From NCBI RefSeq assembly GCF_040361275.1, contig NZ_APNH01000002.1:868001-932000 (forward strand): a stretch of 64,000 nucleotides of DNA, given 5' to 3'. Every line of letters starts with the position of its first letter. Positions within the stretch are counted from its first letter, which is position 1. Shown one piece after another: positions 38,881 through 48,598 of this stretch. The position numbers and the translations under genes are program-made. Source of the stretch: Salinisphaera sp. T31B1. Lineage in GTDB: Bacteria > Pseudomonadota > Gammaproteobacteria > Nevskiales > Salinisphaeraceae. Under the pieces are notes generated by a model that was given only the letters and a program-made list of their open reading frames with translations, was not told the origin of the DNA and made no database searches.

Positions 38881-40764
38881 ATGCCCGCAGACGACGCGAT
38901 CAAGAATCACGCAGCCGAACGGCGCCTGTTCTTCCTGCGCACACTGGTTGCCGGCGGAGTGCTGTGCTTGCTCGTATGCGTGCTCGTGTCGCGCGTGATG
39001 TATCTACAGGTCCTGCGCCACGGCTATTACGAGACCCGGTCGCAGGACAACCGCATGCGCGTACAGGTCATGCCGCCCGTGCGCGGGCTGATCTACGACC
39101 GCAACGGCGTGCTGCTGGCCGACAATCTGCCCGCCTATCGGCTCGAGATCGTGCCCGAACAGGTCGATGACCTGGACGCGACGCTCGACCGGCTGGGCCG
39201 GATCGTGGAAATACGGCAGGCCGATCGCGACCGCTTCCGGGATCGGGTAGCCAAGACGCCGCGTTTTCGCGGGGTGCCGATTCGACTGAACCTGAGCCAG
39301 CGCGAGGTGGCCCGGTTCGAAGTCAATCGCGGCAATTTCCCCGGCGTGGAGATTCGTGCCGGTCTCACCCGCCACTATCCGCTGGGCCGGGTCGCCGCGC
39401 ATCTGGTCGGTTATGTGGGCGGAATCACTGCCCGCGATCTGTCGCTGGTCGATGACAAGCGGTATCGCGGGTCCAACCATATCGGCAAGTCGGGCGTGGA
39501 ATACAGCTACGAGTCGCGCCTGCACGGTTACCCGGGTTCGCGCGTGGTCGAAACCAATGCCAGCGGTCGTTCGCTGCGCGAACTGGAAATGCATCGCCCG
39601 ACCGCTGGCGAGAGCCTGTATCTGACCATCGATGCTCGACTCCAGAGCGCCGCCTACGAGGCGCTGGGCGATAACGACGGCGCCGTGGTCGCGATCGACC
39701 CGGAAACCGGCGGGCTGCTGGCCATGGTATCCAAGCCCAGCTACGACCCGGATCTGTTCGTCGACGGCATCAGTCACAGCAACTACAAGCGTCTGATCTC
39801 GGATCCGCACAAGCCCTTGTTCAACCGCGCGCTGCAGGGCCAGTATCCGCCGGGCTCGACCGTCAAACCGGTGATGGCCCTGGCCGGGCTGGAAACCGCG
39901 TCCATCGAACCGCAGAAGAAGGTGTGGTGTCCGGGCTATATCACCCTGCCCGGTAGCGATCATCATTACCGGGACTGGAAACGCTCCGGCCATGGCTGGG
40001 TCGATATGCGTGAAGCGCTGTATCGCTCTTCAGACGTCTATTTCTACAAGCTCGCGCTCAAGCTGGGCATCGACAATATTCATCGCTACGGCGCCATGTT
40101 CGGTCTGGGCGAAGTCACGGGCGTGGATCTGCCTCGCGAGAACAGTGGCATCATGCCCTCGCGCGCCTGGAAGCATGGCAGCCGCAATCTGCCCTGGTAT
40201 CCGGGCGAGACGCTCAATACGGTGATCGGCCAAGGCTTCATGACCGCGACGCCTCTCCAGCTGGCACAGATGACGAGCCTAATCGCCGAGCGCGGACACA
40301 GTTTCAAGCCGCACGTGCTGCGCGCCTGGAAAGACCCGGCCAGCGGTCGAATCAACGACACCGTGCCCACGCCGCTGGAGCCGATCGAGCTCAAGGATCG
40401 ACGCCACTGGCAGGTCGTCATCGAAGGCATGCAGCAAGTAATCACCGCGCCACGCGGCACCGCCCATCACTATGTCGGGCAGAACCTGGACTACAGCATC
40501 GCCGGCAAGTCCGGCTCGGCCCAGGTCGCGGGCTTGGCCCAGCATCAGGCGGCGCCGGATATCGAAGACGTCCAGCGACAACTGCGGGATCACGCGCTGT
40601 TCATTGCTTTTTCGCCGATCGACCAGCCCAAGATCGCGGTCGCCGTACTGGTCGAACACGGCGGCGGCGGTTCGAGCGTCGCCGGCCCGATCGCTCGCAA
40701 GGTCATCGATGCATTCCGCAGTCAACCGCCGGTCCTGCAGGCCTCTGCCCGGAGCCCTCGATGA
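38881..40764 (+). CDS. mrdA: Penicillin-binding protein 2, elongation transpeptidase
   Basis: This 627-aa class B PBP cross-links peptidoglycan during rod elongation. It has one N-terminal membrane helix (about residues 17-40), a pedestal domain starting PPVRGLIYDRNGVLLADNLPAYRL, and a transpeptidase domain. Its SxxK is S326-T-V-K329 (PPGSTVKPVMALAG), the SxD-type motif is in YRSSDVYFY, and the KSG motif is in AGKSGSAQVA. It overlaps rodA by 4 bp. Confidence 0.96.
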   Translation: MPADDAIKNHAAERRLFFLRTLVAGGVLCLLVCVLVSRVMYLQVLRHGYYETRSQDNRMRVQVMPPVRGLIYDRNGVLLADNLPAYRLEIVPEQVDDLDATLDRLGRIVEIRQADRDRFRDRVAKTPRFRGVPIRLNLSQREVARFEVNRGNFPGVEIRAGLTRHYPLGRVAAHLVGYVGGITARDLSLVDDKRYRGSNHIGKSGVEYSYESRLHGYPGSRVVETNASGRSLRELEMHRPTAGESLYLTIDARLQSAAYEALGDNDGAVVAIDPETGGLLAMVSKPSYDPDLFVDGISHSNYKRLISDPHKPLFNRALQGQYPPGSTVKPVMALAGLETASIEPQKKVWCPGYITLPGSDHHYRDWKRSGHGWVDMREALYRSSDVYFYKLALKLGIDNIHRYGAMFGLGEVTGVDLPRENSGIMPSRAWKHGSRNLPWYPGETLNTVIGQGFMTATPLQLAQMTSLIAERGHSFKPHVLRAWKDPASGRINDTVPTPLEPIELKDRRHWQVVIEGMQQVITAPRGTAHHYVGQNLDYSIAGKSGSAQVAGLAQHQAAPDIEDVQRQLRDHALFIAFSPIDQPKIAVAVLVEHGGGGSSVAGPIARKVIDAFRSQPPVLQASARSPR

Positions 40765-41879
40765 GTGCAAACGCCACCGACAGCCCGTCGAGCCTGGCCG
40801 AGTGGCTCGTCTACTGGCGTATCGATCTGCAACTGCTGGTTGCCTTGATCTGCTGTGCCGCACTCGGGCTGTTCGTACTCTACAGCGCATCCGGCCAGTC
40901 GCAGGCGGTCGTGCTCAACCAGGCGATCCGGCTGGGCATCGGCCTGATCGGCATGATTCTCATCGCCCAGATTCCCCCAGAATGGTTCCGGGTGGCCGCG
41001 CCCTGGGTGTTCGGCTTCGGCGTGCTGCTGCTCGTGCTGGTGATTGCTCTGGGCGATACCGCCATGGGCGCCCAGCGCTGGCTGGATCTCGGCGTCGTGC
41101 GCTTTCAGCCTTCTGAACTCATGAAGCTCGCCGCCCCGCTGACCGTGGCGGCCTATTTCCGCGATCGCAGCCTGCCGCCGACCCTGCGCGACGTGGCGAT
41201 CGCCGCCGCGTTGATCGCCGTACCCGTGGTGCTGGTGGCCGACCAGCCCGATCTGGGCACGGCGCTGCTGATCGCCGCGGCCGGCGGATTCGCGTTGTAT
41301 TTCGCCGGCCTGCGCTGGCGCGTGATTCTCGTGCTCGTGCTCATGGCAGCCGCGGCGGCACCGCTGCTGTGGTTCAACATGCACGATTACCAGCAGGAAC
41401 GGGTGCTGACGTTTCTCAACCCGGCCCGCGATCCGACCGGTGCGGGCTACCATATTTCGCAGTCCAAGATTGCCATCGGCTCGGGTGGCCTGTTCGGCAA
41501 GGGTTGGCTCAACGGCAGCCAGGCCCATCTGAACTTCCTGCCGGAGTCGGATACCGACTTCGTGTTCGCGGTCTACGCCGAGGAAACCGGTTTGCTCGGT
41601 GTGGCGGCTCTGCTTGCGATCTACTGCTTCATCGTTGCACGCGGTCTGTATATCGCCATGAAGAGTCAGGATACCTTTCAACGACTGGCCGCCGGTTCGC
41701 TGAGTCTGACGTTCTTCATCTATGTCTTCGTCAATATCGGCATGGTGGCCGGACTGCTGCCGGTGGTCGGGGTGCCGTTACCGCTGATCAGCTACGGCGG
41801 CACATCCATGGTGATCCTGCTGGCTTCGTTCGGCATTCTCATGTCCATCCATACGCACAGGAAGTTGCTCGCCACATGA
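40761..41879 (+). CDS. rodA: Peptidoglycan glycosyltransferase RodA (MrdB)
   Basis: This 372-aa SEDS-family polymerase partners with PBP2 in lateral wall synthesis. It has about ten transmembrane helices. SEDS hallmarks are visible: AQRWLDLGVVRFQPSELMKL, DQPDLGTALLI with the catalytic Asp region, HLNFLPESDTDFVFAVYAEE and VGVPLPLISYGGTSM. It is flanked by 4-bp overlaps with mrdA and mltB, which shows tight coupling. Confidence 0.96.
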   Translation: MSANATDSPSSLAEWLVYWRIDLQLLVALICCAALGLFVLYSASGQSQAVVLNQAIRLGIGLIGMILIAQIPPEWFRVAAPWVFGFGVLLLVLVIALGDTAMGAQRWLDLGVVRFQPSELMKLAAPLTVAAYFRDRSLPPTLRDVAIAAALIAVPVVLVADQPDLGTALLIAAAGGFALYFAGLRWRVILVLVLMAAAAAPLLWFNMHDYQQERVLTFLNPARDPTGAGYHISQSKIAIGSGGLFGKGWLNGSQAHLNFLPESDTDFVFAVYAEETGLLGVAALLAIYCFIVARGLYIAMKSQDTFQRLAAGSLSLTFFIYVFVNIGMVAGLLPVVGVPLPLISYGGTSMVILLASFGILMSIHTHRKLLAT

Positions 41880-42892
41880 CTCGTCCATTATTCCGACTCG
41901 TGCTGAGCGCCGCGCTCGGCCTGACCTGCACGACCGTCCTGGCGGCCAGCGCGACCGGCAATTACGCCGAACGCCCGGAGGGCAAGGCACTGCTCGAACG
42001 CCTGCAGCGCGTTGACCACGTGGATATGGACGCTGCACGCGCCCTGCTCGCCGACGCCAAGTACCAGCCCAAGATCGTGGCGACCATGCGCAAGCCGGCC
42101 GAGCGCACGCTCACCTGGGCGGATTACCGGCCGATCTTCCTGCAGCCCGAACGGGCCGACAAGGGAGCGGCTTATATCGCCGAACATCAGGCGATATTCG
42201 ACGCGGCCGAGGCCGAATATGGGGTCCCGGCCAACGTCATTGCCGCGATCATCGGCGTGGAGACCAAATACGGTGCGTTCATCGGCCGCGACCGGGTGCT
42301 CGATGCGCTGGCCACGCTGGGCTTCGATTATCCGGAACGGTCGAGTTATTTCATCAAGGAACTCGAGAACTTCATCGTCCTGTGCGTGGAAGAGGATCTC
42401 GACTGCGATAGCGAAATCGGCTCCTATGCGGGGGCCATGGGCCTGCCGCAGTTCATGCCGTCGAGCTATCGTGCCTATGCCGTCGATGGCAACGACAACG
42501 GCAAGCGCGACCTCTGGGGCGAGCCGGCCGATATCATCTATTCGGTGGCGAACTATCTGGCCGAGCACGGCTGGCAGCGCGACGGCGAGGTAGCCTTGCC
42601 GGCCTGGCTGGCGCAACCCAACGACATCGATGCGATCGAGCGCAGCAAGCGAAAGAGCGCCTATCGCTGGAGCGCACTCAGAAAGCTCGGCGTGCGCGTG
42701 GACCGCGAGCCGCCCGGCGATGCCGACGTGGGCCTGCTCGAATTCCAGGGCGCCGACGGCACCGAATACTGGGTGGCACTGAACAATTTCTTCGTGATCA
42801 CCACTTATAACCACAGTCCGCTGTACGCGATGGCCGTCTATCAACTCGGACAGGAGATCGCCGCACGCCAGCAGACGTCGAGTGCTTCGTGA
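41876..42892 (+). CDS. mltB: Lytic murein transglycosylase B
   Basis: This 338-aa periplasmic enzyme cleaves the glycan strand to anhydro-muropeptides. The catalytic Glu is E129 in IIGVETKYGAFIGR. SYAGAMGLPQFMPSSY and VANYLAEHGWQRDGEV are typical of family 3 transglycosylases. A signal peptide (residues 1-24) is present, but no lipobox Cys, so it is predicted soluble rather than a lipoprotein. It is coupled to rodA and rlpA by overlaps. Confidence 0.93.
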   Translation: MTRPLFRLVLSAALGLTCTTVLAASATGNYAERPEGKALLERLQRVDHVDMDAARALLADAKYQPKIVATMRKPAERTLTWADYRPIFLQPERADKGAAYIAEHQAIFDAAEAEYGVPANVIAAIIGVETKYGAFIGRDRVLDALATLGFDYPERSSYFIKELENFIVLCVEEDLDCDSEIGSYAGAMGLPQFMPSSYRAYAVDGNDNGKRDLWGEPADIIYSVANYLAEHGWQRDGEVALPAWLAQPNDIDAIERSKRKSAYRWSALRKLGVRVDREPPGDADVGLLEFQGADGTEYWVALNNFFVITTYNHSPLYAMAVYQLGQEIAARQQTSSAS

Positions 42893-43839
42893 GACGCGTC
42901 TACGCGATCGCCGCCGTATCGCTTCTGGTTGGCTTGCTGGCCGGCTGCGCCGGCACGCCGTCAGGCGGCGGCGGTGGCTCGGCGCGCACGGGCGGCGGCT
43001 ATTACCAGAACGACGGGCCGCCGGACGACGAGAACATCGACATCAGCGCCATTCCCGACGCGGTGCCTCGTGACGAACCCATGTCTCGTTATGGCAATCC
43101 GAGCAGCTACGAGGCACTCGGCAAGACCTACTACGTGATGCCGAGTGCGGCCGGCTTCACCCAGACGGGTATGGCCAGCTGGTACGGGCGTCAGTTCCAT
43201 GGCCGCCGCACATCCAGCGGCGAGCCCTACAACATGTTCAAGATGACCGCGGCGCACAAGCGGTTGCCGATTCCCAGCTATGTCCGAGTGACGAATCTGG
43301 ACACCGGCAAACACGTGATCGTACGAGTCAACGATCGAGGGCCGTTCCATGACGGACGCATCATCGATCTGTCGTATGTCGCCGCGCGCCGGCTGGGCGT
43401 GGTCGCCGCCGGCAGCGTGCCTGTACGTATCGAGACCGTCACGCCTGCGTCGTTGCGCGCCGAGCGCAGCCGTCGCAACGTCGAGGCGGTCCGCGGTGGC
43501 CGCACGCCTGCGCCGTCGAACACCGCCGCGTCGGATGCGACGGCAGGCGGCGCGCAACCCGCGGCGCGTCCGGTACCGGTGGCCAACCGGGGCAATGCGG
43601 CCGTACCGGGCGGTGGCCTGTTCCTTCAGAGTGGCGCCTTCGGCAGCGTCACCAACGCCCGCAGCATGCAGTCGCGCCTGGCCGGCGCCGGCTTCGAACA
43701 CGTGCGTATCGTGAGCCCGGACAGCACCACCCCGCTCTATCGGGTGCGCGTGGGGCCGTTCGAAAGCGCCCGCGCCCGCGCCCTGACGCGGCAGAGGCTC
43801 GTAGAGCGCGGCTTTGCAGCGCGTGATGTCGAGCGTTAG
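42889..43839 (+). CDS. rlpA: RlpA-like septal ring lytic transglycosylase lipoprotein
   Basis: This 316-aa lipoprotein has a lipobox LLAGC (C20). A double-psi beta-barrel domain spans about residues 90-185 (TGMASWYGRQFHGRRTSSGEPYNM, VRVNDRGPFHDGRIIDLS). After a Pro/Ala-rich linker comes a C-terminal SPOR domain (about 240-316, LFLQSGAFGSVTNARSMQ). SPOR binds denuded glycan at the septum. The catalytic Asp and His of RlpA are within the barrel. The GTG start overlaps mltB. Confidence 0.93.
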   Translation: MRRVYAIAAVSLLVGLLAGCAGTPSGGGGGSARTGGGYYQNDGPPDDENIDISAIPDAVPRDEPMSRYGNPSSYEALGKTYYVMPSAAGFTQTGMASWYGRQFHGRRTSSGEPYNMFKMTAAHKRLPIPSYVRVTNLDTGKHVIVRVNDRGPFHDGRIIDLSYVAARRLGVVAAGSVPVRIETVTPASLRAERSRRNVEAVRGGRTPAPSNTAASDATAGGAQPAARPVPVANRGNAAVPGGGLFLQSGAFGSVTNARSMQSRLAGAGFEHVRIVSPDSTTPLYRVRVGPFESARARALTRQRLVERGFAARDVER

Positions 43840-43921
43840 CCGCCAGCATAACGAGACGCTAAACTGCCGCTCGTCCGCCGAAATGGTCCTTATGTCCAGT
43901 CCATGTCAAGTCCAAGAGCCC

Positions 43922-45073
43922 ATGTCGATGAACCACGCTAACCGACTGTTCTGCTTCCTATTCGCTCTGCTCGCATGCGCCAGCGCGCTGGCCAAGCCGC
44001 TGCCGATTCCCGAGCCGCCGAGTCTGGATGCGCGCAGCTATATCCTGATCGACTTCGATTCAGGACAGGTGCTGGCGGGCAAAGATCCCGACAAGCGAAT
44101 CGAACCGGCGAGCATCACCAAGCTGATGACCACCTTCATCGTCTTCGACGAGATCAAGAAGGGGAACCTGTCGCTGGACGACAAGGTCACGGTCAGCGAA
44201 AAAGCCTGGCGCATGGGCGGCTCCAAGATGTTCATCGAGGTCGGCAGCCAGGTGACCGTCGACCAGCTTCTGCACGGCATGATCACGGCATCGGGCAACG
44301 ATGCCACCGTGGCGCTGGCCGAATATGTCGGCGGTACCGAGTCCACATTTGCCGACTACATGAACCAGTACGCCAAGGAACTGGGGTTGACCAACAGCCA
44401 CTTCATGGACGCCAGCGGCTGGCCGCATGAGAACCACTACATGTCGGCGCACGATATTGCACGGCTGCTCTCGGCGCTGATCCGCGACTATCCGGACCTC
44501 TACGAAAAATACTTCCACGAGAAGAAGTTCACCTACAACGGGATCGAGCAGTACAACCGCAATTCGCTGCTGTGGTCGGATGACAGCGTCGACGGCGGCA
44601 AGACCGGTCATACCGAGTCGGCCGGCTACTGTCTGTCGGCCTCGGCCAAGCGCGAGGGTATGCGGGTGGTCGCCGTGGTCACCGGCACCAACTCGAACAA
44701 CGCGCGCAAGTCGCAGACGGCCGCCCTGCTGAACTACGGCTTCCGTTTCTATGAAAACGGCCACCTGTTCGATGCCGGCAAGCAGATCGCCGAAATACGC
44801 GTCTGGAAAGGCGACCAGACCATGCTGCCGGTGGTCGCCGACGGCGCGGTCAACGTGGCATATCCGCGCGGACAGCGTGACGCGCTGACCACCAGCGCTG
44901 AATTGCCGTCGCACCTGTCGGCGCCGGTCAACAAAGGCGACCGCCTGGGCACGCTCAACGTCAAGTACGACGACCAGATTCTGGCCGAGGTACCGCTCTA
45001 TGCGGGCGCCAACATCGCCGAGGGCGGCATCTTCCGCCAGCTGACCGACGAAGTGATGATGATGTTCGAATGA
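43922..45073 (+). CDS. dacA: D-alanyl-D-alanine carboxypeptidase (PBP5/6 type)
   Basis: This 383-aa periplasmic DD-carboxypeptidase trims pentapeptides. The motifs are SxxK S64-I-T-K67 (EPASITKLM), SGN at S124-G-N126 (MITASGNDATV) and KTG in DGGKTGHTESAGYC. A C-terminal beta domain and an amphipathic anchor helix (IFRQLTDEVMMMF) follow. I chose the ATG at 43922, where the signal peptide begins; upstream in-frame ATGs add a non-signal stretch of 36 residues. It forms the end of the elongasome block. Confidence 0.95.
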   Translation: MSMNHANRLFCFLFALLACASALAKPLPIPEPPSLDARSYILIDFDSGQVLAGKDPDKRIEPASITKLMTTFIVFDEIKKGNLSLDDKVTVSEKAWRMGGSKMFIEVGSQVTVDQLLHGMITASGNDATVALAEYVGGTESTFADYMNQYAKELGLTNSHFMDASGWPHENHYMSAHDIARLLSALIRDYPDLYEKYFHEKKFTYNGIEQYNRNSLLWSDDSVDGGKTGHTESAGYCLSASAKREGMRVVAVVTGTNSNNARKSQTAALLNYGFRFYENGHLFDAGKQIAEIRVWKGDQTMLPVVADGAVNVAYPRGQRDALTTSAELPSHLSAPVNKGDRLGTLNVKYDDQILAEVPLYAGANIAEGGIFRQLTDEVMMMFE

Positions 45074-45080
45074 CCCTGTC

Positions 45081-45105
45081 CGACGGCGGCCAGGCCGGCC
45101 GCCGT
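45081..45105 (+). terminator. Intercistronic hairpin after dacA
   Basis: GACGGCGGCC and GGCCGCCGTC form a perfect 10-bp stem with an AGGCC loop between dacA and the aminotransferase gene. It lacks a T-run (TTGACC follows), so it may act as an mRNA processing or stabilising element rather than as a terminator. Confidence 0.35.
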
Positions 45106-45140
45106 CTTGACCGGACGTTCCCGATACCGCGGATACGCTC

Positions 45141-45986
45141 ATGAACACCGCCTATGTGAACGGCGAGTATGTCGCGCTCGACCAAGCCCGTGTGTCGATA
45201 CTCGACCGCGGATTCCTGTTCGCCGATAGCGTCTATGAGGTCGTGCCGGTCTATGCCGGGCGCGGCTTCGGGCTACGAGCGCATTTAGAGCGTCTGGATC
45301 GCAGCCTGGCCGCCCTGCGCATCCGCAACCCGCACGATATTCAGAGCTGGGCGGCGCTGCTCGAATCGCTGATCGAGCGCAACGGCGGCGGCGACGTGTC
45401 AGTCTATGTCCAGGTCACCCGCGGGGCGGCCGCACGGCGTGATCATCGCCTGCCCACGGATATCGAGCCCACCGTGGTCGCGTTCTGTCAGTCACGCACC
45501 GCGCCCGAGGCGGCCGTCATCGAACAGGGTATCGCCGCCATCACGCTGGCCGATACGCGCTGGCGCTACTGTTCGGTCAAATCGACGGCCCTGCTCGCGA
45601 ACGTGATGGCCGCCGACGAGGCGCGCGCCGCGGGCGCGACCGAGGCTATTCTCGTGCGCGACGGGGCCGTCATGGAAGGTACGTCGTCGAACGTGTTCGC
45701 CGTGGTCGAGGGACGATTGCTGACGCCGGCGCTGCGGGAGACCATCCTGGCCGGTATCACCCGGGCAATCGTGCTCGAGATCGCCGCCCGCGATGGTGTC
45801 GATCATGCCGAAGTCCAGACGCTCAGCCCGGACGCGCTGGCCGCGGCCAGCGAAATCTGGATCACCTCCTCGACGCGCGAGATATTCGCCGTCACCCAAC
45901 TCGACGGCGCACCGGTCGGCACGGGTCGCCCGGGCCCGCTGTGGACGCGCATGCGGGTTGCCCTGCAAGCTATGACCCATGACTGA
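45141..45986 (+). CDS. dat: D-amino acid aminotransferase
   Basis: This 281-aa class IV PLP aminotransferase interconverts D-Ala and D-Glu, so it can supply or recycle D-amino acids for peptidoglycan. The family signature is EAILVRDGAVMEGTSSNVFAVV; the PLP lysine lies in YCSVKSTALLANVMA, and the N-terminal SILDRGFLFADSVYEVVPVY is diagnostic for the D-amino acid enzyme. Branched-chain aminotransferase or aminodeoxychorismate lyase are less likely. The dacA-dat-ybeD-lipB order occurs in other Gammaproteobacteria. Confidence 0.9.
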   Translation: MNTAYVNGEYVALDQARVSILDRGFLFADSVYEVVPVYAGRGFGLRAHLERLDRSLAALRIRNPHDIQSWAALLESLIERNGGGDVSVYVQVTRGAAARRDHRLPTDIEPTVVAFCQSRTAPEAAVIEQGIAAITLADTRWRYCSVKSTALLANVMAADEARAAGATEAILVRDGAVMEGTSSNVFAVVEGRLLTPALRETILAGITRAIVLEIAARDGVDHAEVQTLSPDALAAASEIWITSSTREIFAVTQLDGAPVGTGRPGPLWTRMRVALQAMTHD

Positions 45987-46263
45987 TTCCACACCCGACA
46001 ACGAACGCGAGACGCTGCTCGAGTTTCCCTGCGAGTTTCCGATCAAGGCCTTCGGCAAGAAGGACGGTGACTTCGCCAAGCGTGTATTCGAGATCATCAA
46101 AGTTCATGCGCCCGAGCTCACACGCGAGGATCTGAGCGCGCGCGAAAGCAGCGGCGGCAAATATGTCGCGGTCACTGCACAGATCACGGCCCATAGCCAG
46201 AGCCAGCTCGATGCCATTTATTCCGACCTGACCGACAGCGGCGCAGTGCTGATGTCGCTATGA
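45979..46263 (+). CDS. ybeD: DUF493 family protein YbeD
   Basis: This 94-aa protein has an ACT-like fold with the family segments LLEFPCEFPIKAFGKKDGDF and VAVTAQITAHSQSQLDAIY. The function is not established. It is normally found between dacA/dat and lipB, as here, which has suggested a link to lipoate metabolism. It overlaps its neighbours on both sides. Confidence 0.92.
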   Translation: MTDSTPDNERETLLEFPCEFPIKAFGKKDGDFAKRVFEIIKVHAPELTREDLSARESSGGKYVAVTAQITAHSQSQLDAIYSDLTDSGAVLMSL

Positions 46264-46916
46264 TCGACCCGGCGCTGGAGATTCACCGCTTCGGCTGGCA
46301 ACCGCAGGCCTATCGGCCGGTCTGGCAGGCGATGCAGGCGTTCACCGACGAGCGCGACGAATCCACTCCGGACACGTTGTGGCTGCTCAATCACGCGCCG
46401 GTGTTCACCCAGGGCAAGAACGGGCGCCCCGAGCACCTGCTCGCGCCCGGCGATATCGAGGTGGTTCCCATCGACCGCGGCGGTCAGGTGACCTACCACG
46501 GCCCTGGCCAGATCATGGCCTATGTCATGGTCGATCTGCGGCGGCTGGGTATCGGCATACGCAGCCTGGTGAGCGCGCTGGAGAACGCCATGATCGCAAC
46601 GCTGGCCGGCTACGATATCCACGCGTTCGCCAAAATCGACGCCCCGGGTGTGTATGTCGGTCAAGACAAGATCGGCTCGATCGGGCTGCGCGTACGCCGC
46701 GGCGCCAGCTATCACGGCCTGGCGCTCAACGTCGATATGGACCTGGAACCCTTCTCGCGTATCGACCCCTGCGGGTATCACGGACTGCGCATGACTCAGG
46801 TCGCCGACCTGGGCGGGCCGACCGCCCTGGATCGCGTGGCCGATGACCTGTCGATACAGCTGGCGCGCAGCCTGAATATACCCGCCCGATCGGCCAGCAG
46901 CGCGGTTGTGATCTGA
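46260..46916 (+). CDS. lipB: Lipoyl(octanoyl) transferase
   Basis: LipB transfers octanoate from ACP to lipoate-dependent enzymes. The conserved Lys is in VGQDKIGSIGLRVRRG and the acyl-accepting Cys is in RIDPCGYHGL. The GGQVTYHGPGQIMAYVMVDLRRLG motif is strongly conserved. It is 218 aa. Unlike many genomes, lipA is not the next gene; the Mla transporter follows after 33 bp. Confidence 0.95.
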   Translation: MIDPALEIHRFGWQPQAYRPVWQAMQAFTDERDESTPDTLWLLNHAPVFTQGKNGRPEHLLAPGDIEVVPIDRGGQVTYHGPGQIMAYVMVDLRRLGIGIRSLVSALENAMIATLAGYDIHAFAKIDAPGVYVGQDKIGSIGLRVRRGASYHGLALNVDMDLEPFSRIDPCGYHGLRMTQVADLGGPTALDRVADDLSIQLARSLNIPARSASSAVVI

Positions 46917-46949
46917 TAGGCTTGCGCGCAAGTTCATCGCGCCATACCC

Positions 46950-47795
46950 ATGACTGACGACAGCTCACACAACGACCGCGCGGCGCACACCGCCGACAAT
47001 CTCGTGGAAGTGCGCGATGTGCATTTCTCGCTGGGCAAGCGCGTGATCTACAAGGCCGTCGACATGGATATCGCGCGGGGCCGCGTCACGGCGATCATGG
47101 GCCCCAGCGGCACCGGCAAGACCACCCTGCTGAGACTGATCAGCGGTCAGTGGCGGCCCGATTCAGGCACCGTGCATTTTGACGGCCAACATGTGGCCAA
47201 GCTGTCCCAGAGCGAACTCTTCGAGCAGCGCAAGCGTATGGGCATGCTGTTCCAGTCGGGCGCACTGCTGACCGATCTGTCGGTGTTCGACAACGTCGCC
47301 TTTCCGCTGCGAGAGCACACCAGGCTGCCCGAGCGGCTGATACGCGACATCGTGCTGATGAAGCTCGAGGCGGTGGGCCTGCGCGGTGCGCGCCGCCTGT
47401 ATCCGGCGCAGCTGTCGGGCGGCATGGCGCGCCGCGTCGCACTGGCCCGGGCGATTGCGCTCGACCCGGAAATGATCATGTACGACGAACCCTTCGCCGG
47501 CCAGGATCCGATCTCCATGGGTGTGCTCCTGCGCCTGATCCGTCGGCTCAACGATGTGCTGGGCCTGACCGCGATCGTGGTCAGTCACGACGTCAAGGAA
47601 ACCCTGGGCATTGCCGATTACGTGTATGTCGTCTCCGATGGCGAAGTGATCGACCATGGCACGCCGACACAGATTCGTGAATCCGACTCGCCCTGGGTGC
47701 AGCAATTCATCCATGCCGAGGCAGACGGCCCGGTGCCGTTTCACTACAGTGGCCGGCCCTACGCAGAGGACCTGCTCGAGGACGGCTCGCGATGA
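46950..47795 (+). CDS. mlaF: Phospholipid transport ABC ATPase MlaF
   Basis: This 281-aa ATPase of the Mla system powers phospholipid movement between the inner and outer membranes. The Walker A is GPSGTGKTTLL, the signature is AQLSGGMARRVALARAIA, the Walker B is EMIMYDEPFAGQDP and the H-loop is VVSHDVKE. It overlaps mlaE by 4 bp and begins the mlaFEDCB run. Confidence 0.95.
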   Translation: MTDDSSHNDRAAHTADNLVEVRDVHFSLGKRVIYKAVDMDIARGRVTAIMGPSGTGKTTLLRLISGQWRPDSGTVHFDGQHVAKLSQSELFEQRKRMGMLFQSGALLTDLSVFDNVAFPLREHTRLPERLIRDIVLMKLEAVGLRGARRLYPAQLSGGMARRVALARAIALDPEMIMYDEPFAGQDPISMGVLLRLIRRLNDVLGLTAIVVSHDVKETLGIADYVYVVSDGEVIDHGTPTQIRESDSPWVQQFIHAEADGPVPFHYSGRPYAEDLLEDGSR

Positions 47796-48577
47796 ACGCA
47801 GCGCAACGGACTTTCTTGACCGCCACGAACTGGATCGCCGAGCTCGGACGCAGCTTCATCTTTCTGCTGCGTATTCTGCGCAGTCTGCCGTCGCTTGTGA
47901 CCAAACCGCGGCTTCTCATCGAACAGATCTACTCGGTCGGCGTGTTGTCGCTGGTAATCGTGGTGGTGGCCGGACTGTTCGTGGGCATGGTCCTGGCACT
48001 GTCGGGCTATCGCCTGCTGGTGGGCTTCGGCGCCGAGGAGGCGCTGGGCACCTCCGTTGCTCTGGTCGTGGTTCGCGAGCTCGGCCCGGTGGTCACCGGC
48101 CTGTTGTTCGCCGGACGCGCCGGCAGTGCGCTGGCCGCGGAGATCGGGCTGATGAAAGCCACCGATCAGCTCTCGGGCATGGAGATGATGGCCGTCGATC
48201 CGGTCCGGCGTATCGTCGCACCGCGCTTCGCGGCCGGGGTGATCGCCCTGCCGCTGCTGACCTCGATCTTCTGTGTCATGGCGATCGGCGCCGGCGGCGG
48301 CTATTTCGTCGGCGTGGACATGCTCGGCGTGGATGCCGGTTCATACTGGTCGGGCATCCAGGCCAACGTGGACTTCGGCCGCGACATCATCAACATCTTT
48401 CTCAAGAGCGGCGTGTTCGGCGCCATCATCACATGGGTTGCCGTCTACCAGGGCTACCACGCACCGCCGACGTCCGAAGGCGTGTCGCGGGCGACCACCA
48501 ACACGGTCGTGATCGCGTCGCTGGCCATTCTCGGCGCCAATCTCATGCTCACCGCTGTGCTGTTCAGCGGCGGCTAG
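47792..48577 (+). CDS. mlaE: Phospholipid transport permease MlaE
   Basis: This 261-aa permease has an N-terminal amphipathic helix and about five to six membrane helices. Hallmarks include GLFVGMVLALSGYRLLVGFG, LGPVVTGLLFAGRAGSALAAEIGLM and GVDAGSYWSGIQANVDFGRDI. It forms the channel with the MlaD hexamer on top. Confidence 0.95.
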   Translation: MNAAQRTFLTATNWIAELGRSFIFLLRILRSLPSLVTKPRLLIEQIYSVGVLSLVIVVVAGLFVGMVLALSGYRLLVGFGAEEALGTSVALVVVRELGPVVTGLLFAGRAGSALAAEIGLMKATDQLSGMEMMAVDPVRRIVAPRFAAGVIALPLLTSIFCVMAIGAGGGYFVGVDMLGVDAGSYWSGIQANVDFGRDIINIFLKSGVFGAIITWVAVYQGYHAPPTSEGVSRATTNTVVIASLAILGANLMLTAVLFSGG

Positions 48578-48598
48578 GCAACTAGGGTATTCGAGCTT